64,000 bases of DNA from Sulfobacillus acidophilus (GCA_003023745.1 PXYV01000008.1:1-64000); one strand, 5' to 3'; positions 16,942-26,547 are shown, counted from the stretch's first letter. Program-made: numbers and translations. The notes: generated by a model not told the origin, from the letters alone.

Positions 16942-17970
16942 TTAGACCGGCTCCGGATTCCTTACAAACGATGTCCTCGTTCCAGTCATGGCGGCCATCC
17001 GGTTATTTGTTGACCCAGCCATAGATGTCGCATGACCGGTAGAAGTCGCAGACGATGGTTCAAGGTCTGCCGCACCGGCCTTCAAACACAAGAGATCATA
17101 TCCGTGTCTGCGCTGCACCAAGGCCCCAGCCACGTCAAACCCTGCTTGCGATGCCAAGTCCAACAACTCTTGCAGAGAATAGACATGGCCGTCGCGGACA
17201 TGAAGTGCGACTTGGACGCGAAATAGATCGTACAGGGGCGCCTCCGGTGAAAAATATCCTACCAGGCATAACCTGCCATAAGGCTCTAGTATCTGGAATA
17301 TTTTCGTAAACAAAAAGCGCACTTGCCGAGGTGCTACCATCTCCACAAAACGGCAAAGCAATACGCCGTCAAATTTCCCCGGCACGTCCCCATCTAAAAT
17401 GTTGAGCGCCAGTGCCTTCACATTATCCGGCCACAGCGCCCGATTCCAACGTCCCGCCACATCGGGACAGTCGCACAGAATAACCTCTTTAGTATAACGA
17501 GCCAAATGCGTACCGAGTAGTCCGCTTCCAGAACCCACATCCAACCAGCGTTGCTCCTTTTTCACCCCTGCTACTTCTACAATCCACTGAGCCAGCAGCG
17601 GAGCCGACTCGTTCAGCACCTCCAAACCCAAACCGTCGTAGTCTGAGGCCGGATTCTCGGCAACACTCGGGTTTAGTTGCGCCGCCAGATCTAGCCATCT
17701 CCGTAAATGTTGTGAAAGATACAATGCGCGTCGCACACCCGCCGTATTTACCCATCGAACAAACGGGCCCTGGCGCTGGATGTAACCAAAGGACTCCAGT
17801 GCCACCAGCACCGAACGCACAAATCGTGGGTCGAACTGGTTCAGATCTTCGTCCAGCACTCCGCTTTGTAAGCGCTGATACAAGCCGGACCGCACAGATG
17901 CGTCAATTAGCAGCGCTTGATATAACTCGTGTGCATCGCGCAGTTGAAGACTCCAATCGGCGTGCTCCAT
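16942..17970 (-). CDS. SAM-dependent methyltransferase with winged-helix N-terminus
   Basis: Class I methyltransferase of the small-molecule O-methyltransferase type. An N-terminal helical/winged-helix dimerisation domain (about residues 10-110) precedes a Rossmann domain whose motif I is WLDVGSGSGLLGTHLA; LCDCPDVAG follows, and GRLCLVGYFSPE lies at the post-motif. About 300 residues match this layout. The last 35 residues (from SSATSTGHATSM) are low-complexity and look foreign, as if the gene reads into neighbouring decayed transposon DNA after losing its own stop. The substrate is unknown. It stands alone; the gene downstream of its end is a relic. Confidence 0.75.
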   Translation of the reverse strand: MEHADWSLQLRDAHELYQALLIDASVRSGLYQRLQSGVLDEDLNQFDPRFVRSVLVALESFGYIQRQGPFVRWVNTAGVRRALYLSQHLRRWLDLAAQLNPSVAENPASDYDGLGLEVLNESAPLLAQWIVEVAGVKKEQRWLDVGSGSGLLGTHLARYTKEVILCDCPDVAGRWNRALWPDNVKALALNILDGDVPGKFDGVLLCRFVEMVAPRQVRFLFTKIFQILEPYGRLCLVGYFSPEAPLYDLFRVQVALHVRDGHVYSLQELLDLASQAGFDVAGALVQRRHGYDLLCLKAGAADLEPSSATSTGHATSMAGSTNNRMAAMTGTRTSFVRNPEPV

Positions 17971-18073
17971 AGCCCCACCTCCGGAATTTCAACCTATGCA
18001 GCGTTCAATCAAAACGTTCTTTTTGTGCCCCTAAGGCTTACAAATAAATCATCGACGGTACCCCTGCACCGGC

Positions 18074-19255
18074 TTAAGGTCGTCTAAGCGCCTCTACCGG
18101 AGGTAAGGTCGCCGCACGCGCCGCGGGATAAATGCCGCACAATGCTCCCACCCCCATACTCGCCACAACGCCTGCCGCCGGAATCCACGGATTTAGGACC
18201 AGCGCAATATGCAATCGCTGGGTCAGCAGCACGCTCGCACCAATACCGAGGGCGGCTCCTAGCATACCTCCAATCATCGCGACAATAACCGACTCGAGCA
18301 TGAACTGCGCCAGTATCTCCGCCCGGCGGGCACCAACCGTCTTGCGAACACCAATTTCACGGACACGTTCCGACACCGACATTAACAACACATTAAGCAT
18401 TCCAATCCCGCCCACAAGTACGGAAATGGCGGCGACCCCGGTCAGGACCCGCGTTAGCAATGTCGAGATTTTGTGCGTAACCGTCAGCATTTCCGATTGC
18501 GTCATGACGGTATAGCGATTCGCGTTTCCTAAATCATGGTTGAGCCGGTCTTCCAATCGGTGAATTTCATTAGGATTAGCGGCAGGGCTCGCCGTCTTCA
18601 AATAGACCGACTCAACCGTGTGAATCCCGGATTGCATTTGATAGGTCGTGATGGGAACTATCGCGACGGCATCCTGATTGATATCAAAAAACGCGCCTTT
18701 GGGGGCTAGGACACCCACAACCCGGTATGAAGCGCCATTCAAGGCGATCCGGCGGCCAATCGGATTGCGTTCCCCAAACAACTGCCGACTGGTCTGTGAT
18801 CCCAGCACCACCACTCGTTGTTGCGTCGAGACGTCTTTCGCCGTCCAATTTCTTCCCAAGGCGAGATGATATTGCAGAACCGATGTTAACCGCGGTGACG
18901 ATCCGTAAACCGTGACCGGTGCTGTCGTTTCACCGTGACCGGCGGTGGTCGTTTCGTAATCGACTGGAGCTGCTAAAGCAAATCCTGGCAATCGCTCCAA
19001 TGATCGGGATTGCCGCAGAGTCAGGCCGTCTTGCATATTGGATGCCTCAACCAAAGGATTCATGGTGACAATGACGAGGTTCGTTCCTAAATTCTCCACC
19101 CGGCCACTCACGCTAAGCGATGCGGAGCGCACCAGAGTCGTCAGCGTAATCACAGCCGCCACGCCAATCAAAATACCCATCAAACTGAGTCCCGAGCGTA
19201 ATTTGTACACACGCAGCGGACGAACCGCGTGCCGCACCACATCGTCAATTCGCAC
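18074..19255 (-). CDS. MacB/FtsX-type ABC transporter permease
   Basis: Membrane half of a type VII (MacB-like) ABC system. One transmembrane helix near the N-terminus (LMGILIGVAAVITLTTLV) is followed by a large extracytoplasmic MacB core domain (about residues 45-260) and three C-terminal transmembrane helices of the FtsX domain, including the conserved VSERVREIGVRKTVGARR. 393 residues. The GTG start overlaps the upstream ATPase gene by 11 nt, so the two are translated together. These pairs export peptides, antibiotics or lipids, or transmit force across the membrane. No membrane-fusion partner gene lies beside them here. Confidence 0.9.
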   Translation of the reverse strand: MRIDDVVRHAVRPLRVYKLRSGLSLMGILIGVAAVITLTTLVRSASLSVSGRVENLGTNLVIVTMNPLVEASNMQDGLTLRQSRSLERLPGFALAAPVDYETTTAGHGETTAPVTVYGSSPRLTSVLQYHLALGRNWTAKDVSTQQRVVVLGSQTSRQLFGERNPIGRRIALNGASYRVVGVLAPKGAFFDINQDAVAIVPITTYQMQSGIHTVESVYLKTASPAANPNEIHRLEDRLNHDLGNANRYTVMTQSEMLTVTHKISTLLTRVLTGVAAISVLVGGIGMLNVLLMSVSERVREIGVRKTVGARRAEILAQFMLESVIVAMIGGMLGAALGIGASVLLTQRLHIALVLNPWIPAAGVVASMGVGALCGIYPAARAATLPPVEALRRP

Positions 19256-19928
19256 GCCGCGTCACCGCTTCCGACACCAACCGTCCATGAGCAAGCTTCA
19301 CCACACGATCGGCAGCCTGTGCGAAATACCGATCGTGGGTAATTAGCACAATGGTTTGGCCACTGGCGTGCACTTCATCGAAAACCCGCACAATCTCATC
19401 CGTCGAGTCCCCATCAAGATTTGCAGTCGGCTCATCCGCAAACAGGACCTTGGGGTTATGCACCAATGCCCGGGCGACCGCCACCCGCTGCTGCTGACCA
19501 CCCGACAATTCGGCTGGATAGTGATGCATCCGATCAGAAAGCCGCACGCGTTCAAGCCACAAATCAACCTGATGCCTACGCTCCTTCGGTGGGACTTGGC
19601 GATATACCAGCGGAAGCTCGACGTTCTCGCGTGCCGACAAAGTGGGAATCAAGTTAAAAGATTGATAGACAAAGCCCAGAGTTTCATTGCGCATGCGGGC
19701 AAGGCGCGCGTCCGACCAACCACGCACCCTGGTTCCGTCAATCCAATACTCACCCGTTGTAGGCCGATCCAACAGCCCCAGGATATTGAGCAACGTCGAC
19801 TTGCCAGACCCGGAACTTCCGACCACAGCCAGAAATTCACCCTGCGGCAGCGTTAAGTTGATGCCTTGCAATGCGATCGCCGGCGAGCGCCCTTGATAGA
19901 CTTTGCTAATATCCCGTAAGAGCAACAC
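19245..19928 (-). CDS. ABC transporter ATP-binding protein (MacB/LolD type)
   Basis: ATPase partner of the downstream permease. Walker A is GSSGSGKS, the Q-loop VYQSFN, the signature LSGGQQQRVAVARAL, Walker B KVLFADEP with TANLD, and the switch His is in LITHD. 227 residues, normal for the LolD/MacB group of stand-alone subunits. It is first in the two-gene unit. Upstream there is about 290 bp before the next gene with no called feature. Confidence 0.93.
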   Translation of the reverse strand: MLLLRDISKVYQGRSPAIALQGINLTLPQGEFLAVVGSSGSGKSTLLNILGLLDRPTTGEYWIDGTRVRGWSDARLARMRNETLGFVYQSFNLIPTLSARENVELPLVYRQVPPKERRHQVDLWLERVRLSDRMHHYPAELSGGQQQRVAVARALVHNPKVLFADEPTANLDGDSTDEIVRVFDEVHASGQTIVLITHDRYFAQAADRVVKLAHGRLVSEAVTRRAN

Positions 19929-20222
19929 CTAAGTTCCCTCCGCATTAGTTGCCTGTTCTACGATGCTCGTCCCCCTCCTTAATGATTGGTCAAGCTCTCC
20001 CATGGCTCAAGTGCTTTCTGCTGGAAGGATTGGCACCCTTTAGGATCACCCGCCCAAACCTGAAAATTTGCGCGGCTGCATGGTATTCTAACGGACTAGG
20101 AATGACATCCTCCCCGCTATGCAACTACACGGTTTAGGCCGGGAGCATTTCCAACCCTAACGAGCCGGTTGTGCTGCTTTCTCGCACCATGACGTCTAAA
20201 GGCCTGCTCCGCAGGTTCACAA

Positions 20223-20963
20223 TCAGAATTCGTCTACGTGGTCTTCTGCGCGAAACAGCTCACGCAAAAACACGTCCGGCGCCTCTAAAAAAGTCCTCGT
20301 CAACTGGTATGGCTTTGATTCCATGTAGTTCACCGCTGTGATCGCGCCGTCGTCGAAACTATAAATCGTTGCCCCAGGAAAGGCCAGTAAGAACGGCGAG
20401 TGCGTGGCGATGATGGCTTGGGCTAAGCCTGAATCGCTCCATTCCTTTAACAGCCGCAAAAAAGCCAACTGGCCCGTAGGAGAAAGAGCCGACTCCGGCT
20501 CATCAAAGAGATACAACGAGGGTTGGTGCGGGTTAAGCCGGTTTCGAAATAGCGACAAGAACGATTCGCCGTGCGATTGCTGGTGCAACGACCGGCCCCC
20601 ATACGGGTCAAAACCGTCAATGTCTTCCAGATAATTGACGTAAGCAAAAAAGCTTTCAGCCCGAAAGAAGAATCCGCTCATCGCCTTGAGGTTCCAGATC
20701 AGATGTAAACCTTGGGCCAAATGCACATCCGTATGGACGGCGTCATAGCGGGCATGTCGGCTTCCGCCCTCAGGGTTGAACCCAGCCGCTTGCGCCAGTG
20801 ATTCAATCACCGTCGATTTCCCGCTGCCGTTATCGCCAATGAAGAACGTGACAGGGGTTGGGAAGGCTAACGAATCAAGGTGCGCAAGAGCGGCCAGATT
20901 CCACGGATAGCGGTTGGGCCGCGGGTCGGGAAACTGAAACCGCACTTCGCGCAATAATAGCAT
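20223..20963 (-). CDS. AAA-family ATPase (COG3910-like)
   Basis: Single-domain ABC/SMC-type ATPase without a membrane partner. Walker A is IGDNGSGKSTVIE, the signature-like region YGGRSLHQQSHGES, Walker B SLYLFDEPESALSP, and the H-loop ATHSPFLL. 246 residues. Such proteins are widespread and of unknown role; some work with nucleases in defence, but no nuclease gene lies beside this one. The ATG follows AAGAGGTGTTCTG. It is a single gene between the ABC pair and the MFS fusion. Confidence 0.85.
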   Translation of the reverse strand: MLLLREVRFQFPDPRPNRYPWNLAALAHLDSLAFPTPVTFFIGDNGSGKSTVIESLAQAAGFNPEGGSRHARYDAVHTDVHLAQGLHLIWNLKAMSGFFFRAESFFAYVNYLEDIDGFDPYGGRSLHQQSHGESFLSLFRNRLNPHQPSLYLFDEPESALSPTGQLAFLRLLKEWSDSGLAQAIIATHSPFLLAFPGATIYSFDDGAITAVNYMESKPYQLTRTFLEAPDVFLRELFRAEDHVDEF

Positions 20964-21107
20964 CAGAACACCTCTTTACCGCCACATTAAGCACAAGATA
21001 ATGCAGAAGCCTCCACAAAACAACAAGTCTGCAAGTCAAGCCCCCCACGAAGCGTGGTCGCCATTTCATATCGGTTCTCTACACACGAGATTAGGTGTGA
21101 CGCCCTT

Positions 21108-23483
21108 CTAAAGGCTTTCATGGTCCGGCCTCTCCGCCGACATCCATCGCAGGAGTTCTGCAATTTCTATCCATTGGTTGCGATAGTAAGACACGAAATC
21201 TTTGACAAACGGGAACCGAGCATCGGTGATTGCGGCCCCGACCTGCGAGCGCCGCACAAGTTCGACCAAGGTCTCGCGAAGACAAGCTTCGGGATTTCGG
21301 GTCAAGTCGTTTGCCACAACCAGGCCCGCATCGCGCACTTCATGCAAGTGTGTTAGTGCATCGGCCAGGACGTCAAGATCCCGGACATGAGGGCGCTCTA
21401 ACCACGCGCGGATAATTAAATGACTTGCCGTAATCGGCCTGGCTGCCGTCACGGAAAGTTCGAGTTGATCAGGCCATCGCGGTAGTTCGAATCGCACCCA
21501 CATCCGCAACTTCCCTGGGCGCAGCACATCGTAGCTCACCCCGGCAACATAGACACGGGCAGCAGCTTCTTGCATTACTCCTAAGCTTTTACGAAATCTG
21601 CCCAGGCGCCCATCGTCGCACATCCGACCTTCTGGCGTCGTGTAAACTGTATATCCACGCTGCAAAAGCGACGAAAAAGTGTTCATTTCGCTTTCCACTT
21701 GGTGCCTGAGTTCGCGGCGCACCCAGTCCCGGTAATCTTTGGTCAGTGCCATAATGGTGACGTCATATCGCAAGTCCCGCACGAACCGTGTACTCCAGCA
21801 CACCGACAACCGGGCATCATGGGGGATATGCGGCGGTATCTGGCTCGCTTCAAAAACTTCTGCCAAGGGCAAGTTGCCGAAGTTTTGAAAGACCAAATAG
21901 GCCCAACTGGCCAAAGGTCTGGACAACGGACGATCTTCGATCGGACGCACACCCAAAATCCGCACAATCGGACCCACATTCCACCAGGCAAGTAAAGGGC
22001 CAACCGGTCCGGGTACCCGTGCCGCCATAAACCCCGGCTCAAACATACGAACCGAGCCCGCCGACATCACAGGATGCCAAACACCGCCAAAGCGCGCAAG
22101 TTCCGTGGGAATAATCATGCCTTCCAAATCATGAGCATGGTTGGCCACAATCAGCCGCGACCGCCCTTCGCCTGGAATTCGGCCCATAACGCCGATCTGG
22201 TACCGCAGCCGCGTATAGACCAGCAATACCACAAGGACCAATCCGGCGAGCGCCGGTGACCATTCCCGCCGGGCGCGAGGGCGCCGCACGCTGAGCACAA
22301 TGATCGAACCGAGAACAAACGCAAGACCAGCCATGAGAAACAACACGCGATAGCGTTGCCCGATTGGCAAGGCCCACGACAAAATCCACCCGCCCACAGC
22401 AGGCGCCAGGACCGGAGGCAATCCCGACGCGATGCCCCACACACCGAGATCCCGGGCCACATTGCCGAGATCGGGAATGGAGTCCAGTGCCAACGCCCAG
22501 TCGACGGAGAGCACTGTTCCATAGCCTCCACCATACAAAAGGGCCCAAAGAGGAATCATCCCCGTAGACGGCCACACGGCAAATCCAAGCGCCGCAACAG
22601 CCATGGGAATGCCTGCAGCCGCCACCAGATCCGCGCGATTTAACTTGGTTCGGTCTGACACAAACCCTAAGACCACGGTGGATATCACGGCGCCACCCAT
22701 AGCCAAACCGGCCACGGCTGCCGTACCTGCAGCCGGACGGGAAACATGCAAGACGCCTCGAAAAAAATACAGCACGTAGGTCATCAATAGTGTCTGACCA
22801 AACATTAGCGCGAAACGACCAGAAAACACACGCACAAAGACGCGATGATCCCGCACGACAGCATGCACAGCCACGGATGGCAGCGGGTGTCGGGGTACTG
22901 CCCAGGTAGTCAGCAAGCCGCCCGCTAACGCGGTCACGACCATGACTAAATACGCATCGTCTGCTGAAAACAAGCCAGCAACAGCCAATCCGCTCATTGA
23001 GCCGGTGAGACTAGCAAGTCCCATGTAGCCGGATGCCCGCCCCCATCGCTCGCGCGGTACAATTTCAGGCATCATCGCTTGATACGCCGATTGAGCCGTC
23101 GTCTGTCCGAGAATGGCCACGATGATACAACCAGACAGCAGCACAAATGACCGCGCCAGTAAAGCTGAAAATAATCCGGCTACATTGAGGGCCGTGCCCC
23201 ACCACAACAACTGCAAACGACCGCCCCGGCGACGCTTTTCCCGGTCGGACCATATCCCCGTGACGGGTGACATAATCATTGCCGCCAGCGCGACCAATGT
23301 CGCGATTTGGGCGAGCAAGGTGGTGTGTGACACCCGTGTTGAGAATCGAAGAACGGTTTCTGGAACAACAATTGTCAGTAAGGCCGAACCTTGCAAATTA
23401 AACGCAAACCAGTATCCCTGAAGTCCCCATTGCAGCCGTGCCGATGACGGGCCAAAAAGCTTGGGTTGGACTGAGTTTGCCAT
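21108..23483 (-). CDS. MFS transporter fused to a PlsC-like acyltransferase domain
   Basis: The first roughly 420 residues form a 12-helix major facilitator. It contains the loop motif SDREKRRRGGR and a YGTVLSVDWALALDSIPD segment nearly repeated in the separate MFS gene at 52443. From about residue 440 a soluble domain follows that resembles glycerophospholipid acyltransferases: VANHAHDLEG in the place of the NHx4D motif, GVRPIED, and YTTPEGRMCDDGRLGRFRKS in the place of FPEGTRS. The spacing of His and Asp in the first motif is not canonical. 791 residues. The LplT-Aas lysophospholipid flippase/acyltransferase system pairs comparable parts, so lipid remodelling is a reasonable inference. An alternative is a carrier with a dead acyltransferase domain. 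Confidence 0.75.
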   Translation of the reverse strand: MANSVQPKLFGPSSARLQWGLQGYWFAFNLQGSALLTIVVPETVLRFSTRVSHTTLLAQIATLVALAAMIMSPVTGIWSDREKRRRGGRLQLLWWGTALNVAGLFSALLARSFVLLSGCIIVAILGQTTAQSAYQAMMPEIVPRERWGRASGYMGLASLTGSMSGLAVAGLFSADDAYLVMVVTALAGGLLTTWAVPRHPLPSVAVHAVVRDHRVFVRVFSGRFALMFGQTLLMTYVLYFFRGVLHVSRPAAGTAAVAGLAMGGAVISTVVLGFVSDRTKLNRADLVAAAGIPMAVAALGFAVWPSTGMIPLWALLYGGGYGTVLSVDWALALDSIPDLGNVARDLGVWGIASGLPPVLAPAVGGWILSWALPIGQRYRVLFLMAGLAFVLGSIIVLSVRRPRARREWSPALAGLVLVVLLVYTRLRYQIGVMGRIPGEGRSRLIVANHAHDLEGMIIPTELARFGGVWHPVMSAGSVRMFEPGFMAARVPGPVGPLLAWWNVGPIVRILGVRPIEDRPLSRPLASWAYLVFQNFGNLPLAEVFEASQIPPHIPHDARLSVCWSTRFVRDLRYDVTIMALTKDYRDWVRRELRHQVESEMNTFSSLLQRGYTVYTTPEGRMCDDGRLGRFRKSLGVMQEAAARVYVAGVSYDVLRPGKLRMWVRFELPRWPDQLELSVTAARPITASHLIIRAWLERPHVRDLDVLADALTHLHEVRDAGLVVANDLTRNPEACLRETLVELVRRSQVGAAITDARFPFVKDFVSYYRNQWIEIAELLRWMSAERPDHESL

Positions 23484-23735
23484 TAAGACCGCCGTCCTTG
23501 CAAGCGCTGACTATTCTTTAGCAATATATTATCAAATCTGCGCTAAAGCCTCTAACCTTGATGAAGAGAGCAAGCGCGGCCACGATCCATAGTCAAGTAT
23601 TGTCTGAACTGGACTCGAAAGCTTTACCGCAAGTTCTTGAGCTTAGGGAGCAGGAGCATTCCCAAAGGATGCCATCACCGCACAGCAAGCCATGACCGCA
23701 ACGGATCGTGCATCGTGTACAATCTCCGACCCGCC

Positions 23736-24608
23736 TCACTCGGCTCGGCGGTCGATACCCGCTCGAATCTGGTCCGCACGCGCCCAGGTTTCCGCATAGC
23801 CCGTCCGAATAATATCGGCCACGTGTTCAAAGACACGATGCCCACCCGATATTTCAATCCGAACGTCGATATGGCTGACGTCCACATGGCGCTGGCGAAT
23901 CACCGTCAATTCACGAATCATGGTGGTGAGCGCCATCATGGCGACATTTCCACCATTAACGCGGTGGCTGGGGGGATGGTCCACCTTTTCATCAACCCAA
24001 ACGCCTACTATACGGTTGGCACCCACCCACGCCGCAACATCCACCGGGTAATCGTCAACCACGCCACCATCCACCAGCACATCATCCGTCGTCTCAACCG
24101 GTGGGAACAGTGCCGGTACGGCCGCTGATGCAGCCAATGCCCGCTGTAAGTCGAGGGTCTGACCACCCCAAGCGAGGTGGAAGGCCTCACTCAGTTCGGG
24201 TCTTCGAGGCTCCTCTGTTCCATAGACTATCGTCTGGTAACGCCTCAAAGAGGTGGCCGTCACCCACAACGGAAACCGTAACGCCGACCACCGGAGATCC
24301 TCGAGGAACGGCTCCAGTCGCGTTGCCAATGCTTTCATACTAAAGAGAGACAAAGGCGCGCGCCCGTGCAGCGCACGCGAGCCCCATTCCCGCCAATTTA
24401 ATCGAATTTCTTTACCGTTTAACGAAAGTGCGGCTTGCTCGAGCACCTCGGGTGAATGGCCAGCCGCTAATAGCGCCGCGACCAATGCGCCTGCTGACGA
24501 ACCAACGTAACCATCGACCTCAATCCCGAGTTCCCTCAGTGCGTGCGCTACACCAATTCCCGCCGTGGCCCAAAGTCCGCCCCCACTAATGACTAAGACG
24601 CGCACCAT
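23736..24608 (-). CDS. Patatin-like phospholipase
   Basis: Serine lipid acyl hydrolase of the RssA/patatin type. The oxyanion loop is in VISGGGLWATAGIGVAHAL, the nucleophile elbow is GSSAGALVAAL, and the catalytic Asp lies in LVDGGVVDDYPVD. 290 residues with no signal peptide. The start ATG follows AGGGGGGTGGG. It is upstream of, and in the same direction as, the MFS-acyltransferase fusion, so hydrolysis and reacylation of membrane lipids may be linked. The gap of about 250 bp argues against tight coupling. Confidence 0.9.
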   Translation of the reverse strand: MVRVLVISGGGLWATAGIGVAHALRELGIEVDGYVGSSAGALVAALLAAGHSPEVLEQAALSLNGKEIRLNWREWGSRALHGRAPLSLFSMKALATRLEPFLEDLRWSALRFPLWVTATSLRRYQTIVYGTEEPRRPELSEAFHLAWGGQTLDLQRALAASAAVPALFPPVETTDDVLVDGGVVDDYPVDVAAWVGANRIVGVWVDEKVDHPPSHRVNGGNVAMMALTTMIRELTVIRQRHVDVSHIDVRIEISGGHRVFEHVADIIRTGYAETWARADQIRAGIDRRAE

Positions 24609-24996
24609 CCCACCCCCCTATATGGTATCAAACCTTTTTAACCTTTAGGCCTGAAGACAGGGATTACGGGTGCGAAAAGACGTGTTCCGTTCACACCGCC
24701 TTTCACGGTGCAAGCTCCCAGCAGGGGATAGAATCGACTGGGAAGTAGCGCCTGCCACATTCGCCTTGCCAGGAATAGGTTCGAAACGCACACGCCACGA
24801 TGTTCTAGGCGCGTTAGGTGATAACGACGGAAAGCACCATGGACTTTTTGTCGGGAAATCGGTGCTCACCCGGACGGCTCCTAGAACGGCGCCGACACAC
24901 GTCTAAGCGCCACCTGACAGATCGTCCGGGCAAAAGGAGGACGTACGCTCTCGAAATCTGCCCACATGGACATCGTGATGTGACTTGGACAGCCCC
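24609..24996. other. Intergenic stretch without a recognised gene
   Basis: About 390 bp. Two short overlapping ORFs on opposite strands (24645-24869 and 24670-24906) show no domain. A small stem, CACCG-CCTTTCA-CGGTG, lies near 24697. Nothing else stood out. Confidence 0.35.
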
Positions 24997-25335
24997 TCAA
25001 GAAGACGGGGCTAGACCGTTGAGCCACCGCGGCAGTTTGTCGCTCAGCTTTGAATTCGGCCAGACCTCCTTCACCCCTAAGCGACGCAATTCGAGAAACA
25101 ACTTGCCTTCAACGTGAGGACCAAACGCCGCCACGGCTACATGAACTGGTATAGCCGCAATAAACTCCGCTGGCGCCAAACGCATATCCAAGACAACACC
25201 CGACAAGTCGGGTGCTTGCAGATGGGTGTAGGCCACGTCCAGAGAATTGGCGAGAACGACACGATGACCGTGTTGCCGTGCCATCTCCACAATCGGTACG
25301 CTAAACATGAGGTCATCTTCGACCAGCATAATCAT
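24997..25335 (-). CDS. Single-domain response-regulator-like protein
   Basis: A short receiver-fold (CheY-like) protein of 112 residues. MIMLVEDDLMFS gives the acidic pocket and VVLDMRLAP the phosphate-acceptor Asp. The end has PNSKLSDKLPRWL, where the conserved Lys would lie. There is no output domain. Its ATG overlaps the nth stop by 4 nt, so it is the last gene of a bcp-nth-receiver unit. No histidine kinase is nearby; it may be an orphan receiver that acts by protein contact. Confidence 0.7.
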   Translation of the reverse strand: MIMLVEDDLMFSVPIVEMARQHGHRVVLANSLDVAYTHLQAPDLSGVVLDMRLAPAEFIAAIPVHVAVAAFGPHVEGKLFLELRRLGVKEVWPNSKLSDKLPRWLNGLAPSS

Positions 25336-26000
25336 GGGCGCACCTTTTCCAAAAGCCCCGTATCAACCAACCCTATCTGCGGACAATCCTCGTTCAAGAC
25401 GCAACTTTGGCAGTGCGGATTACGTGCCGTACACACCCGTCGACCATGTAAGATCAGCCAATGATGCGCACGCGACCAGCGCTTTTTTGGCAGGAGTTGC
25501 ATCAATTGCCGCTCCGTTCCGTCCGCATCTTTGGCATCCGCCCACCCGAGGCGGTGCGCCACCCGAAACACATGGGTATCGACCGCAATTGCGTCTTGCC
25601 CAAACGCGTTCGCCACGACAACATTCGCCGTCTTTCTGCCAACCCCCGGCAGGCTCACCAATAAGTCTCGGTCTTGAGGCACTTGACCGTCCCACTGTTT
25701 TACTAAAATCTCGGCACTGGCGCGGATATTGCGCGCTTTGGTATGATACAGCCCGCAATCCCGAATCAGGTCTTCGAGCGATTCGACGGACGCTTGAGCC
25801 ATTGCCTGCGCGGTGGGATAGTGCTGGAAGAGTCGGGGTGTAATCAAATTGACGCGAACGTCCGTACACTGCGCCGACAACATGGTGGCCACCAGCAACT
25901 GAAAAGGGGTCTCAAACTTAAGTTCAGTCGTGGCATCGGGATAAAGGGTCTGCAGTGCCGCCAGACTGCGCGCCACGGGCGCACGCGTCTTTCGGCTCAC
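25332..26000 (-). CDS. nth: Endonuclease III
   Basis: Base-excision repair glycosylase/AP lyase that removes oxidised pyrimidines. The helix-hairpin-helix LPGVGRKTANVVV supplies the catalytic Lys and AVDTHVFRV the catalytic Asp. The [4Fe-4S] cluster ligands C-x6-C-x2-C-x5-C are in CTARNPHCQSCVLNEDC. 222 residues, normal. It overlaps bcp upstream and the receiver gene downstream by 4 nt each (ATGA). Pairing with a peroxiredoxin fits oxidative-stress defence. Confidence 0.97.
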   Translation of the reverse strand: MSRKTRAPVARSLAALQTLYPDATTELKFETPFQLLVATMLSAQCTDVRVNLITPRLFQHYPTAQAMAQASVESLEDLIRDCGLYHTKARNIRASAEILVKQWDGQVPQDRDLLVSLPGVGRKTANVVVANAFGQDAIAVDTHVFRVAHRLGWADAKDADGTERQLMQLLPKKRWSRAHHWLILHGRRVCTARNPHCQSCVLNEDCPQIGLVDTGLLEKVRP

Positions 26001-26467
26001 AGCCGGACCTGCTGTACCTGAGAGCGAACATCCTCGACATGCCCGAGAACTCGGACCTTGCGGTACACCTTGCGAATAATGCCATCCGGATCAATGACAA
26101 AGGTGCTGCGCTCAATCCCCCAACTGACCTTGCCGTACAAGTTTTTTTGCTTATACACACCGTACTGCTTGGCGACGCTGGCATCCTCGTCTGACAACAG
26201 CGAAAATGGCAATTGATGTTTAGCGCGAAACTTTTGGTGACTTTGCAGAGAATCCGTGCTCACGCCTAAAACCACCACACCATCTCCATTGAAGTCCGCA
26301 TACGCATCCCGAAAATCACACGCTTCCGTTGTACAGCCCGGTGTGTTATCCCGCGGGTAAAAATAAAGTACGACTACACGGCCCGCTAGATCCGCCAAAT
26401 GCACCAAACCATCGGTACCCGGCAACGTAAAGTCCGGTGCTTTGACTCCGACTAACGCGTCTTCCAT
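25997..26467 (-). CDS. bcp: Thiol peroxidase, Bcp/PrxQ type peroxiredoxin
   Basis: Reduces hydrogen peroxide and organic hydroperoxides. The peroxidatic Cys is in YFYPRDNTPGCTTEACDFRD; the second Cys, five residues on, is the usual resolving Cys of this group. The ORF track begins 11 residues earlier, but the ATG at 26467 follows AAGGTGGGGATC and gives MEDALVGVKAPDFTLPG, the normal N-terminus. About 156 residues. First gene of the bcp-nth-receiver operon. Confidence 0.94.
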   Translation of the reverse strand: MEDALVGVKAPDFTLPGTDGLVHLADLAGRVVVLYFYPRDNTPGCTTEACDFRDAYADFNGDGVVVLGVSTDSLQSHQKFRAKHQLPFSLLSDEDASVAKQYGVYKQKNLYGKVSWGIERSTFVIDPDGIIRKVYRKVRVLGHVEDVRSQVQQVRL

Positions 26468-26547
26468 GGGCTTGATCCCCACCTTCCTCACGGTTTGCAA
26501 ATGCGCTTGTCAGCACCATATCATGACCGTTTCCGGGAGGCAACCGG

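Noticed and set aside
24645-24906. Two overlapping short ORFs on opposite strands upstream of the receiver gene
   Set aside because: Neither shows a domain or start signal; I briefly considered a transposase tail but could not support it.
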